Positions 1-5,798 of a DNA stretch of 5,916 bases are shown here, in pieces. This stretch comes from Rhodospirillales bacterium (GTDB taxonomy: Bacteria; Pseudomonadota; Alphaproteobacteria; Reyranellales; Reyranellaceae), in the NCBI GenBank assembly GCA_013205335.1, contig JABMNB010000672.1, positions 1 to 5,916 of the forward strand. The letters run 5' to 3'. Under the pieces are notes generated by a model. The model had not been told where the DNA came from and did no database searches. It was given only the letters and a program-made list of their open reading frames with translations. The position numbers were made by a program, and so were the translations under genes. The number at the start of each line of letters is the position of its first letter. Within the stretch, counting starts at the first letter, position 1.

Positions 1-67
1 CGATTTAATCGTTTGCCCGCGCGGCCGTCCAGCGGCGAGTGTTCCGCCAAAGAGCCAGGAGGAACGC
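1..67 (+). promoter_or_regulatory. Leader of the acyl-CoA dehydrogenase gene, with an edge dyad and a possible -10 element
   Basis: This is the only non-coding sequence visible upstream of the dehydrogenase gene. Bases 1-11 form a perfect dyad, CGATT-T-AATCG. Within it TTTAAT (4-9) differs from the consensus -10 hexamer at one position. Transcription from it would start near base 16 and give a leader of about 50 bases. The matching -35 would lie outside the window, so the promoter cannot be confirmed. A weak GCGG/CCGC hairpin is possible at 32-47. The dyad could equally be half of an operator, or chance in a short AT-rich spot. Confidence 0.2.
57..64 (+). promoter_or_regulatory. Strong Shine-Dalgarno site fixing the dehydrogenase start
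   Basis: AGGAGGAA sits with its core (57-62) five bases before the ATG at 68. It is a near-perfect anti-16S match and the only good one in the region. It matters because the first 35 or so residues of the protein look unlike the rest of the family: this site argues that the odd N-terminus is really translated. Confidence 0.8.
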
Positions 68-1888
68 ATGGACACGCATAGGGACGCCCACAAGGACACA
101 CCGGGGGACACACCCGGGGACACTCCGGGATCGAGCGCGCGCCACGGGTCGGATCACATCGGCGGCGACAGCCGGGATCTCAATTTCTTCCAGGCCGATG
201 GGGGCCTGCGCGATCTGCTGCGCCTCTATCTCAGCGCGGACGAGCAGGTCCATTTCTGGCCGCACTTCGACCGGCTGGGCGCACTCGCCGGCGGCGATCT
301 GGATCGCTGGGCCGACCAGGCCGACAAGCATCCGCCGGTGCTGCACAACCGCGACCGCTTCGGCCGCGACGAGCAATGGATCGAGCATCATCCGGCCTAT
401 CACGAGATGGAAAAGATTGGCTTCCACGAGTTCGGCCTGCACGCCGCACCGCATCGCCCCATCCTCGGCTGGCCGACGGGCGTTTCCCCCCTCGTCAAGT
501 TCACCCTGCACTATCTCTTCTCGCAAGCCGAGTTCGGCCTGATGTGTCCGCTGGCCGTCACCGAACTCGCGGCCATGCTGGTGCTGCGCTACGGCTCCGA
601 AGAGCTGCGCGAGAAGTACGGGCGTCGCATGATTTCGCTGGATCCCGCCGAGCTGATGCAAGGCGCGCAGTTCATGACGGAAAAGGCCGGCGGCTCCGAC
701 GTCGGCGCCAACGAGTTGCGCGCGGTGCCCGACGGCGGGCACTGGCGCCTTCATGGCGAGAAGTGGTTCTGCTCCAACGCCGGTTGCGACGTCGCCGTCC
801 TGCTGGCCAGGATCGAAGGCGACCCGCCGGGAACGGCCGGCCTGACGGCGTTCGTGGTGCCGCGCGACCTCGACGACGGATCGCGCAACGCCTATCGCAT
901 CGTGCGGCTGAAGGACAAGATGGGCAGCAAGTCGCTGGCCAGCGGCGAGATCACCTACGATGGCGCGCTCGCCTACATGCTGGGCGACCGCCGCCAGGGC
1001 ATCAAGATCCTGCTCGACCAGGTGAACATGTCGAGGCTCTCGCACGGCATGCGCGCCGCGGCGACGATGCGGCGGGCCTGGCACGAGTCGCTGGCCTTCG
1101 CGCGCTCACGAACGCTGTTCGGCAAGCCCGCGCTGCGCCAGCCCCTGATGCGCCGGCAACTCCTGCAGGTTCTGATTCCGGCCGAGCAGGCGCTTTCCAC
1201 CTCCTGCTACGGCGCCGATGTTCTGCGCCGCAGCGAGGAAGGCTCGAACACCGCCGCGCGGCTCCTGCGCATCATCACGCCGGTCATCAAGATGCGCAGC
1301 AACCGCGACAACGTGCAGGCGACCGCCAAGGCCATCGAGGTTCGCGGCGGCAACGGGGTCATCGAGGATTGGGTCAACTCCCGCCTGCTGCGCGATTCCT
1401 TCATTCCCGTGCTGTGGGAGGGCACCAGCATCATCAATTCGATCGACGTCGTGCGCCGCGCCATCGCCAGGTCGCAGGCACAAAGCGCGCTGCGCGCCGA
1501 GCTGCACCGGCTGCTGGCGGAAGCCGAGGGCATCCCCGCCGTCTATCGCGACCGCCTCGCCGCACTCTGCGACCGCACGATCGACTACGCCGAGAGCGTC
1601 GCCGCGCACCCCGACTCGGAGAAGTATGCGCGCCTCGCCACGAGCGCGCTCTATCACGTCCTGTCGGCCGTCCTGCTGGCCTGGGAAGGCCATCGCATCG
1701 GCCGCGACGGGGGCGACGCCCGCCGACTGCTGATGTCGCGCTTCGTCGTGGAGCATCGCCTCGATCCGCAACCGGCGCTGTCGATGCCCGCGGACGCCTG
1801 GGAAGACGAGGCCGGGGAATGGCTGCTGGGCGAGGCCCCCGTGCCCCTCGCTCGCGCGGCGGCCCTCGTCGCGAACGGCACGACCTGA
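68..1888 (+). CDS. Acyl-CoA dehydrogenase family protein, AidB-like, with N-terminal repeat extension
   Basis: FAD-dependent cytoplasmic flavoenzyme of 606 residues expected to introduce an alpha-beta double bond into an acyl-CoA and pass electrons to ETF. Visible motifs, in order: the helical N-domain from about residue 38 (LNFFQADGGLRDLL); the beta-domain signature MTEKAGGSDVG at 203-213 and the flavin-contact segment GEKWFCSN ending at 237; SRTLFGK at 347-353; RGGNGVIED at 426-434; and LWEGTS, whose Glu451 aligns with the catalytic base of MCAD (the Glu of its YEGT motif). About 120 residues follow the catalytic core (480-606), as in AidB and other long family members. It is longer than ordinary acyl-CoA dehydrogenases (about 380-400 residues). 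Residues 1-35 are a polar extension containing three DTPG repeats. The ATG at 68 is chosen for its strong ribosome binding site. It is probably cotranscribed with the Bug-type gene at 1914. The substrate is unknown, and the DNA-repair-associated role of E. coli AidB should not be assumed. Confidence 0.92.
   Translation: MDTHRDAHKDTPGDTPGDTPGSSARHGSDHIGGDSRDLNFFQADGGLRDLLRLYLSADEQVHFWPHFDRLGALAGGDLDRWADQADKHPPVLHNRDRFGRDEQWIEHHPAYHEMEKIGFHEFGLHAAPHRPILGWPTGVSPLVKFTLHYLFSQAEFGLMCPLAVTELAAMLVLRYGSEELREKYGRRMISLDPAELMQGAQFMTEKAGGSDVGANELRAVPDGGHWRLHGEKWFCSNAGCDVAVLLARIEGDPPGTAGLTAFVVPRDLDDGSRNAYRIVRLKDKMGSKSLASGEITYDGALAYMLGDRRQGIKILLDQVNMSRLSHGMRAAATMRRAWHESLAFARSRTLFGKPALRQPLMRRQLLQVLIPAEQALSTSCYGADVLRRSEEGSNTAARLLRIITPVIKMRSNRDNVQATAKAIEVRGGNGVIEDWVNSRLLRDSFIPVLWEGTSIINSIDVVRRAIARSQAQSALRAELHRLLAEAEGIPAVYRDRLAALCDRTIDYAESVAAHPDSEKYARLATSALYHVLSAVLLAWEGHRIGRDGGDARRLLMSRFVVEHRLDPQPALSMPADAWEDEAGEWLLGEAPVPLARAAALVANGTT
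95..130 (+). repeat. Three tandem 12-base units encoding DTPG
   Basis: Three consecutive 12-base units (95-106, 107-118, 119-130), differing only at third codon positions and one wobble A/T, each encode Asp-Thr-Pro-Gly. They cover residues 10-21 of the dehydrogenase. The repeat is a multiple of three, so copy number could change without a frameshift. It lies in the non-conserved N-terminal extension, well before the first dehydrogenase motif. Confidence 0.85.
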
Positions 1889-1901
1889 AACCAACAAACA
1901 T

Positions 1902-1908
1902 GAGGAGG
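1902..1908 (+). promoter_or_regulatory. Shine-Dalgarno site of the Bug-family gene
   Basis: GAGGAGG lies five bases before the ATG at 1914 and 13 bases after the dehydrogenase stop codon. The strong independent ribosome binding site, together with no obvious promoter in the 25-base spacer, fits an operon in which the secreted binding protein is translated efficiently. It overlaps a tiny ATG-initiated frame (1900-1917). Confidence 0.8.
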
Positions 1909-1913
1909 AAACA

Positions 1914-2894
1914 ATGAAGAAAACAATGATGCTGCTGCTCGCCCTCGCGCTGGCCATCCCCTTCGCGGGTGCGGGCCGGGCGGACGCACAGACCTACCCC
2001 GACCGGCCGGTGCGGCTGATCGTTCCCTTCCCGCCGGGCGGTGCGACGGACGTGAACGCCCGCATCCTCGCGGCCGAACTCAGCGCCCTCCTCAAGCAGC
2101 CGTTCGTCATCGACAACCGTCCTGGCGCATCGGGCACGATCGGCATCGACATGGTCGCGAAGGCCGCGCCCGACGGCTACACGCTCGGCGTGAGCGGCGT
2201 CGGCCCGACGGCGATCCTGCCGATCATCGACCCGAAGCTGCCCTACAATCCGGCGCGCGACCTCGACATCGTGGCCGGCCTCGGCCGGATCGACTTCGCG
2301 ATCGTGGCGCGCCCCGGCCTGCCGGTCGCCAATCTCACCGAACTGATCGCCTACGCGAAGGCCAATCCCGGCAAGGTGACCTACGCCACGGCCGGCGTGG
2401 CCGGCCCGCAGCAGCTCCAGATGGAGCATCTGGGACTGCTGGCCGGCATCAAGCTCTTTATCGTGCCCTTCCCCGGCGACGCCCAGGCGACGGCGGCCGT
2501 CGTGTCGGGCGACGTCGACATCGCCCTGATGGGCATCGCCACCGGCATCGGCCTGGTCAAGGCCGGGAAGTTGAAGCCCCTCGCGATGGCCGGCAGCGAG
2601 CGCAGCCCGACCCTGCCCGACCTCGCGACCGTTGCCGAGCAGACCGGTTTCACGGAATTCACCGGCTATACGTGGAATCTCCTGGTGGCCCCGAAGGGCA
2701 CGCCCGAGGCAGTCATCGCCCGGCTGAACGCGGCGGTCGCCGAAGCCGCCGGCAAGCCTGAGGTTCAGGCCAAGCTGGAAGCGCTCGGCATCCGCCCCCT
2801 TCCCGGCTCCGCCGGGAAGGTTTCCGATTTCGTCGCGAGCGAGACCGCGAAGAACAGGCGCGTGATCGAAGCGACGGGTATCCGAAGGGAGTAG
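1914..2894 (+). CDS. Bug/TctC-family tripartite tricarboxylate transporter substrate-binding protein
   Basis: Periplasmic solute-binding protein of 326 residues, normal for the Bug family, which captures small, mostly carboxylated ligands for TctAB-type permeases or for sensing. A Sec signal peptide is clear: MKK, a Leu/Ala-rich core (5-18), and an A-D-A cleavage site after residue 25. The mature protein opens with YPDRPVRLIVPFPPGGATD (28-46), the family hallmark whose PGG..D loop helps bind the ligand carboxylate. Then come IDNRPGASGTIG (66-77), PDGYTL (86-91) and the second-domain segment ATAGVAGPQQL (159-169). No tctA or tctB permease gene is visible, as is usual for these highly amplified proteins. 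It lies 25 bases after the dehydrogenase gene, so the ligand may be an acid whose CoA ester that enzyme oxidises; this is inference. The gene ends convergently 10 bases from the next one. The ligand cannot be predicted from sequence. Confidence 0.94.
   Translation: MKKTMMLLLALALAIPFAGAGRADAQTYPDRPVRLIVPFPPGGATDVNARILAAELSALLKQPFVIDNRPGASGTIGIDMVAKAAPDGYTLGVSGVGPTAILPIIDPKLPYNPARDLDIVAGLGRIDFAIVARPGLPVANLTELIAYAKANPGKVTYATAGVAGPQQLQMEHLGLLAGIKLFIVPFPGDAQATAAVVSGDVDIALMGIATGIGLVKAGKLKPLAMAGSERSPTLPDLATVAEQTGFTEFTGYTWNLLVAPKGTPEAVIARLNAAVAEAAGKPEVQAKLEALGIRPLPGSAGKVSDFVASETAKNRRVIEATGIRRE
2798..2830 (+). terminator. Terminator-like hairpin inside the 3' end of the Bug-family gene
   Basis: CCTTCCCGGC (2798-2807) and GCCGGGAAGG (2811-2820) form a perfect 10-bp stem with a TCC loop, followed on the + strand by TTTCCGATTT (2821-2830). 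The shape resembles an intrinsic terminator with a poor, interrupted T-tract, but it lies within the coding sequence (residues 295-303), 72 bases before the stop codon. It might stabilise the 3' end of the mRNA or cause partial premature termination. On the minus strand no T-tract follows. GC-rich coding sequence can give such stems by chance. Confidence 0.3.
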
Positions 2895-2913
2895 GCTTCG
2901 AGGCCTACTTCTT
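2886..2913. terminator. Bidirectional hairpin shared by two convergent genes
   Basis: The core GTAGGC (2891-2896) and GCCTAC (2903-2908) are perfect inverted repeats. Pairing extends outward to 2886/2913 with two G-U wobbles and inward by one more, giving about 12 pairs around a TCGA loop. It fills the whole 10-base gap between the convergent genes and includes both stop codons: TAG at 2892-2894 on the + strand faces CTA at 2905-2907, the complement of the minus-strand TAG. The + side continues TTCTTC and the minus side TCCCTT, so T-tracts are weak. A compact two-way terminator or mRNA 3'-end stabiliser is likely. Rho-dependent ending cannot be excluded. Confidence 0.6.
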
Positions 2914-4485
2914 CTCGACGTTCCATAGCGCGAGGGCGGGCGACGGCAGCAGGCCCGAGGCCTTGCGGCCGACGGCGGTCGGCGTGGTGAACTGGCCCAG
3001 CGGGGCGTGCGTCGGGTAGACGGCGGCGCGCGCCTGGACCTCGGCGGCGATTTCCTTCTGCTTCGCCGGGTCGGTCTCCTTGGCGAAGGCATCGCGCAGC
3101 TTCTCGAGCTCGGGATCGCACGGCCAGCCGAACGTCGCCTTGTCGCAGGAGGCATTGAGGAACGCCGCGGCCACCGGATCGAGCACGTCGACGGCGGCCC
3201 AGGAGGTGAAGAACGCACTCCAGCCGCCGGCGTTCAGCGGATCCTTCTTGGCGCGGCGGCCGACCAGGGTCTGCCAGTCCATCGACTGAAGGTCGACCTT
3301 GAAGCCGGCCTTCTCGAGCTGCGGCTTGGCCACGGTGGCGAGGTTGTTGTGTCCGGCGATGTCGGTCTGGTGCATCAGCACGATCGGCGTGCCGTCGTAG
3401 CCCGCCTCGGTCAGGAGCTGCCTGGCCTTGACGGCGTTGCCCGCGAGCTTGTCTTCCCAGCCCCGCGTCGTCTCCAGCGGCGAGCCGCAGGGGAACAGCG
3501 ACTTGCACTCCTTGTAGAACTCGGGATTGCCGACATTGGCGTCGAGGAAATCCTTCTGGTTCAGCGCATAGAGCACGGCCTGCCGGATCTTGGGATTGTC
3601 GAACGGCTTGTGCAGCACGTTGAAGCGCATCGCGTACTGGCGGCCGGCCTGGTTCACGACCTGGATCTTGATGCCTTTCTCCTTCTGGATCAGCGGCAGC
3701 AGGTCGGGCGGCACGATCTCGATGAGATCGACCTCGTCGTTCAGCAGCGCGTTGACCTGCGTCTGCGTGTCGGGGATCCAGACCCATTCGACGCGATCGA
3801 CCTTCGCCACCTTGCCGCCGGCAAGGCCGGCCGACGGCTCGGCGCGCGGCTTGTAGTTGGCGTTCTTCAGGTAGACCGCCTTCTCGCCGGGCTTCCACTC
3901 GTCCTTCTTGAAGATGAACGGGCCCGACCCCGTGGTGTCGGTGATCTGCGTGTTGGGATCGGTGTCGGCGACGCGCTTGGGCATCATGAACGGCACGTTG
4001 GAGCCGGGCTTGCCCAGCGTGTTGAGCACCAGCCCGTACGGCTCCTTCAGCACCATCCTGATCGTCTTGTCGTCGGGCGCCGACAGCTCCGTCACGTAGG
4101 ACATCAGCTTCTGGCCCATCGCGTCCTTGGCGCCCCAGCGCTTGAGCGAGGCCACGCAATCCGCCGCCGTCACCGGCTTGCCGTCGTGCCAGGCGAGCCA
4201 GTCGCGCAGGGTGAACGTCCAGGTGAGCTTGTCGGCCGAGGTGTCCCACTTCTCCACCATCTGCGGCTTGAGCTGCAGCTTGTCGTCGAGGGCAAACAGC
4301 GTGTCGTAGATGAGATAGCCGTGGTGCTGGGTGATCAGCGCCGTGGTCCAGACCGGATCGATGATCTTGAGGTCGGAATGAAGCGCGAGCTTGAGCGCAG
4401 GCTGTTGCGCGAAGGCGGGGGCGGCAAATGGAACCACCGCAGCCGCGGCAAGCGCGCAGATGAAACGACGACCGAATTTCAGCAT
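2905..4485 (-). CDS. Family-5 ABC transporter substrate-binding protein (peptide/nickel/opine type)
   Basis: Secreted extracellular solute-binding protein of 526 residues, the usual length for the DppA/OppA/NikA family. The signal peptide has a basic start (KFGRR), an Ala/Val-rich core and an A-F-A cleavage site after residue 26. LTWTFTLRDWLAWHDGKPVT (87-106), continuing to SLKRW, matches the family's LRdGvkFHDGxPvtA signature. GSGPF (186-190) and the stretch around FDNPKIRQAVLYALN (295-309) are further family landmarks. Two close cysteine pairs, Cys327/Cys333 and Cys447/Cys456, probably make disulfides in the periplasm. No permease or ATPase gene is present, so it is an orphan here or its partners lie elsewhere. 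Its own promoter should be in the 100-base gap before it. The ligand is unknown: dipeptides, oligopeptides, opines or other small molecules are all possible. Long open frames on the opposite strand are composition artefacts. Confidence 0.94.
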   Translation of the reverse strand: MLKFGRRFICALAAAAVVPFAAPAFAQQPALKLALHSDLKIIDPVWTTALITQHHGYLIYDTLFALDDKLQLKPQMVEKWDTSADKLTWTFTLRDWLAWHDGKPVTAADCVASLKRWGAKDAMGQKLMSYVTELSAPDDKTIRMVLKEPYGLVLNTLGKPGSNVPFMMPKRVADTDPNTQITDTTGSGPFIFKKDEWKPGEKAVYLKNANYKPRAEPSAGLAGGKVAKVDRVEWVWIPDTQTQVNALLNDEVDLIEIVPPDLLPLIQKEKGIKIQVVNQAGRQYAMRFNVLHKPFDNPKIRQAVLYALNQKDFLDANVGNPEFYKECKSLFPCGSPLETTRGWEDKLAGNAVKARQLLTEAGYDGTPIVLMHQTDIAGHNNLATVAKPQLEKAGFKVDLQSMDWQTLVGRRAKKDPLNAGGWSAFFTSWAAVDVLDPVAAAFLNASCDKATFGWPCDPELEKLRDAFAKETDPAKQKEIAAEVQARAAVYPTHAPLGQFTTPTAVGRKASGLLPSPALALWNVEKK

Positions 4486-4490
4486 GAAAA

Positions 4491-4496
4491 CTCCTC
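4491..4496 (-). promoter_or_regulatory. Shine-Dalgarno site of the family-5 binding protein
   Basis: Read on the minus strand this is GAGGAG, five bases before the ATG at 4485. It supports that start, which is also the one that gives a well-formed signal peptide. The longer frame reaching 4498 belongs to another reading frame and does not use this site. Confidence 0.75.
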
Positions 4497-4497
4497 A

Positions 4498-4585
4498 ACT
4501 TCTTCCCGTCCCCGGCGGACGCGAGAATAAGGCCCTCGCCGCGTTAGCGCGAGCCGCGAGACGCTCGATTTCCCAGAAAGAACGA
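4498..4585 (-). promoter_or_regulatory. Gap between the reductase and the ABC binding protein: weak hairpin, probable promoter space
   Basis: This gap follows the reductase stop and precedes the binding-protein ribosome site. A small hairpin is possible at 4535-4553 (CTCG..CGC, loop GTTA, GCG..CGAG, one bulged C). On the minus strand it is followed by GGCCTTATTC, a poor T-tract, so it is at best a weak terminator for the reductase. A competing pairing GCGAG/CTCGC (4521-4525 with 4535-4539) exists. I see no convincing -35/-10 pair for the binding-protein gene, although 100 bases is enough room for one. Confidence 0.25.
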
Positions 4586-5770
4586 TCAGTCGCCCTGCGC
4601 AATATCCAGAAGCGCCTGCCAGTCGACGAGCTTCACCCGCGGCCGCCCTTGCGCGGCGCCGGCCGCGACCTCGGCCTTGTCGATGCGGCGCCAGCCCTCG
4701 GCGTCGACGCAGCGCGGCAGGATGTCGGGGCCGCTCTTGGGGTCGCGGTCCTCGAGGAAGTCGATGACTTCCCTGGCAACGGCATGGCTGTCGGCACGAT
4801 TGGTCGGGATGGTGCCGCTGGGGCCGCGGCGCGCCCAGCCGACCGGGAAGACGCTTTCGGCCTTCGGGAAGGGCTCGCCGGTATAGCCGATGCAGGTGAC
4901 GACCAGGTCGGCGGCAATCGTTCCCGTCGAGAGTTCGAGCGTGCCGGGGCGCATTGCCGTCGGCACGGCATGGAAGCGGAAATGCACCGTCACCGGCTTC
5001 TCGCCGGCCTTGCGCGCGGCAAAGCCCTTCAGCGTCTCGATGTTCTTGGCCTTGCGCAGCCGCTCCGGCGTCGGGTCGGCGGCCGGCGCCACCGCCTCCA
5101 GCACGCTCGCATCGGCGACCGCGACGGCGCGCGCCAGCCGGCCCATCTCGGCCAGCTCGTTGGTGGTGAAGGAGGCCTCCCCGGCGCCGCGGCGGCCGAT
5201 CACATGGATGTCGGTGAGGGGCGCCGCCGCGATCGCCGCGCCGGCCTCGGGCACGATGTCGGACTTGGTCATTTCCTCAGGCGCCTTGGCCAGCAGCCGC
5301 GCGACGTCGAGCGCGACGTTGCCGTTGCCGATCACCGCGACGGATTTCACGGCCGAGAGATCGGGGCCGCCGCGGAAATCGGGATGGCCGTTCAGCCAGG
5401 CGACGAAGCGCCACGAACCCCAGACATGCGGCAGATCCTCGCCGGGAATGCCGAGCCTGCGGTCGACCACCATGCCGGTGGCGACGACCACCGCGTCGTA
5501 GGACTGGATGACCTCGTCCCAGGACAGGTCGCGCCCGATCTCGATGTTGCCCGCGAAGCGCAGGTCGGGCTGGGCGAGCAGCCGGTCGAACTGGCGGACC
5601 ACTGCCTTGGTCCCCTGGTGATCGGGGGCGACACCCGCCCGCACCAGGCCGTACGGGGTCGGCAGGCGCTCGATGATGTCGATGCGCAGGTCCGGCCGGC
5701 CGCGCAGCAGCCCGTCCGCGGCATAGAAGCCGGACGGCCCGGCCCCGACGATGGCAACCCTGTGAGTCAT
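4586..5770 (-). CDS. FAD-dependent ferredoxin/adrenodoxin-type NADP+ reductase, FprA-like, compact
   Basis: Cytoplasmic flavoprotein of 394 residues expected to shuttle electrons between NADPH and a ferredoxin. The FAD site GAGPSG is at 9-14, and TPYGLVRAGVAPDH (38-51) is the adrenodoxin-reductase/FprA hallmark. The second Rossmann site GNGNVALD (148-155) binds NADP; Arg193-Arg194 in IGRRG should hold its 2'-phosphate. GWARRGPSGTIPTN (311-324) is the C-terminal FAD-proximal motif. The ATG at 5770 is preferred because it places the FAD motif at the usual distance. The in-frame ATG at 5800 would add ten unconserved residues and overlap the queF start; neither has a strong ribosome site. At 394 residues it is shorter than mycobacterial FprA (about 456): only 15 residues separate the IGY motif (294-296) from GW (311), where I recall a longer segment. 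No ferredoxin or P450 gene lies nearby. Glutamate-synthase small-subunit-like oxidoreductases are a more distant alternative. Confidence 0.9.
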   Translation of the reverse strand: MTHRVAIVGAGPSGFYAADGLLRGRPDLRIDIIERLPTPYGLVRAGVAPDHQGTKAVVRQFDRLLAQPDLRFAGNIEIGRDLSWDEVIQSYDAVVVATGMVVDRRLGIPGEDLPHVWGSWRFVAWLNGHPDFRGGPDLSAVKSVAVIGNGNVALDVARLLAKAPEEMTKSDIVPEAGAAIAAAPLTDIHVIGRRGAGEASFTTNELAEMGRLARAVAVADASVLEAVAPAADPTPERLRKAKNIETLKGFAARKAGEKPVTVHFRFHAVPTAMRPGTLELSTGTIAADLVVTCIGYTGEPFPKAESVFPVGWARRGPSGTIPTNRADSHAVAREVIDFLEDRDPKSGPDILPRCVDAEGWRRIDKAEVAAGAAQGRPRVKLVDWQALLDIAQGD

Positions 5771-5798
5771 GGCGGCCCGCTTAGCATATGATGGCGGC
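5771..5798. promoter_or_regulatory. 28-base divergent spacer between the reductase and queF
   Basis: Only 28 bases separate the two divergent start codons, so any promoters must overlap each other or lie inside the opposite gene. On the + strand TATGAT (5787-5792) matches the -10 consensus at five of six positions and would place the transcription start at or next to the queF ATG, suggesting leaderless mRNA. No good -35 is seen at the expected 5764-5769, and no extended -10 TGn. The CATATG palindrome (5785-5790) is the only AT-rich spot. Confidence 0.3.

Noticed and set aside
95..130. Possible CRISPR or regulatory iteron array
   Set aside because: The units are 12 bases with no spacers, fall in codon register and encode DTPG, so this is a protein-level repeat.
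1830..1851. GCGAGG/CCTCGC hairpin near the end of the dehydrogenase gene as a terminator
   Set aside because: 6-bp stem with a 10-base loop and no T-tract, and the next gene lies only 25 bases beyond the stop; more likely chance in GC-rich coding DNA.
68..1888. Naming the first gene aidB and assigning it an alkylation-repair role
   Set aside because: Only the general architecture and motif style resemble AidB. No ada/alkA-type regulation or neighbours are visible, so a metabolic acyl-CoA dehydrogenase is the safer call.
376..1917. 513-codon + strand frame inside the dehydrogenase gene
   Set aside because: A shifted reading of a gene whose true frame has all the acyl-CoA dehydrogenase motifs; the translation is Arg-rich and unrecognisable.
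1434..3218. 594-codon minus-strand frame spanning the dehydrogenase/Bug junction
   Set aside because: Crosses three real genes, contains long Arg/Ser/Pro runs and has no domain; a composition shadow.
2765..4498. 577-codon minus-strand frame overlapping the ABC binding protein in another frame
   Set aside because: Arg/Ala/Gly-rich low-complexity translation with no motif. It runs through the 3' end of the Bug gene on the opposite strand and does not use the good ribosome site.
3007..4530. 507-codon open frame on the + strand opposite the ABC binding-protein gene
   Set aside because: The translation is rich in Arg, Leu, Gly and Val runs with no recognisable domain. The minus-strand frame has a signal peptide, ribosome site and full family motifs. 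High GC removes stops from the opposite frame.
4391..5791. 466-codon + strand frame opposite the FprA-like reductase
   Set aside because: No domain, Gly/Arg/Asp-rich, and the opposite frame contains two Rossmann motifs and the family hallmarks.
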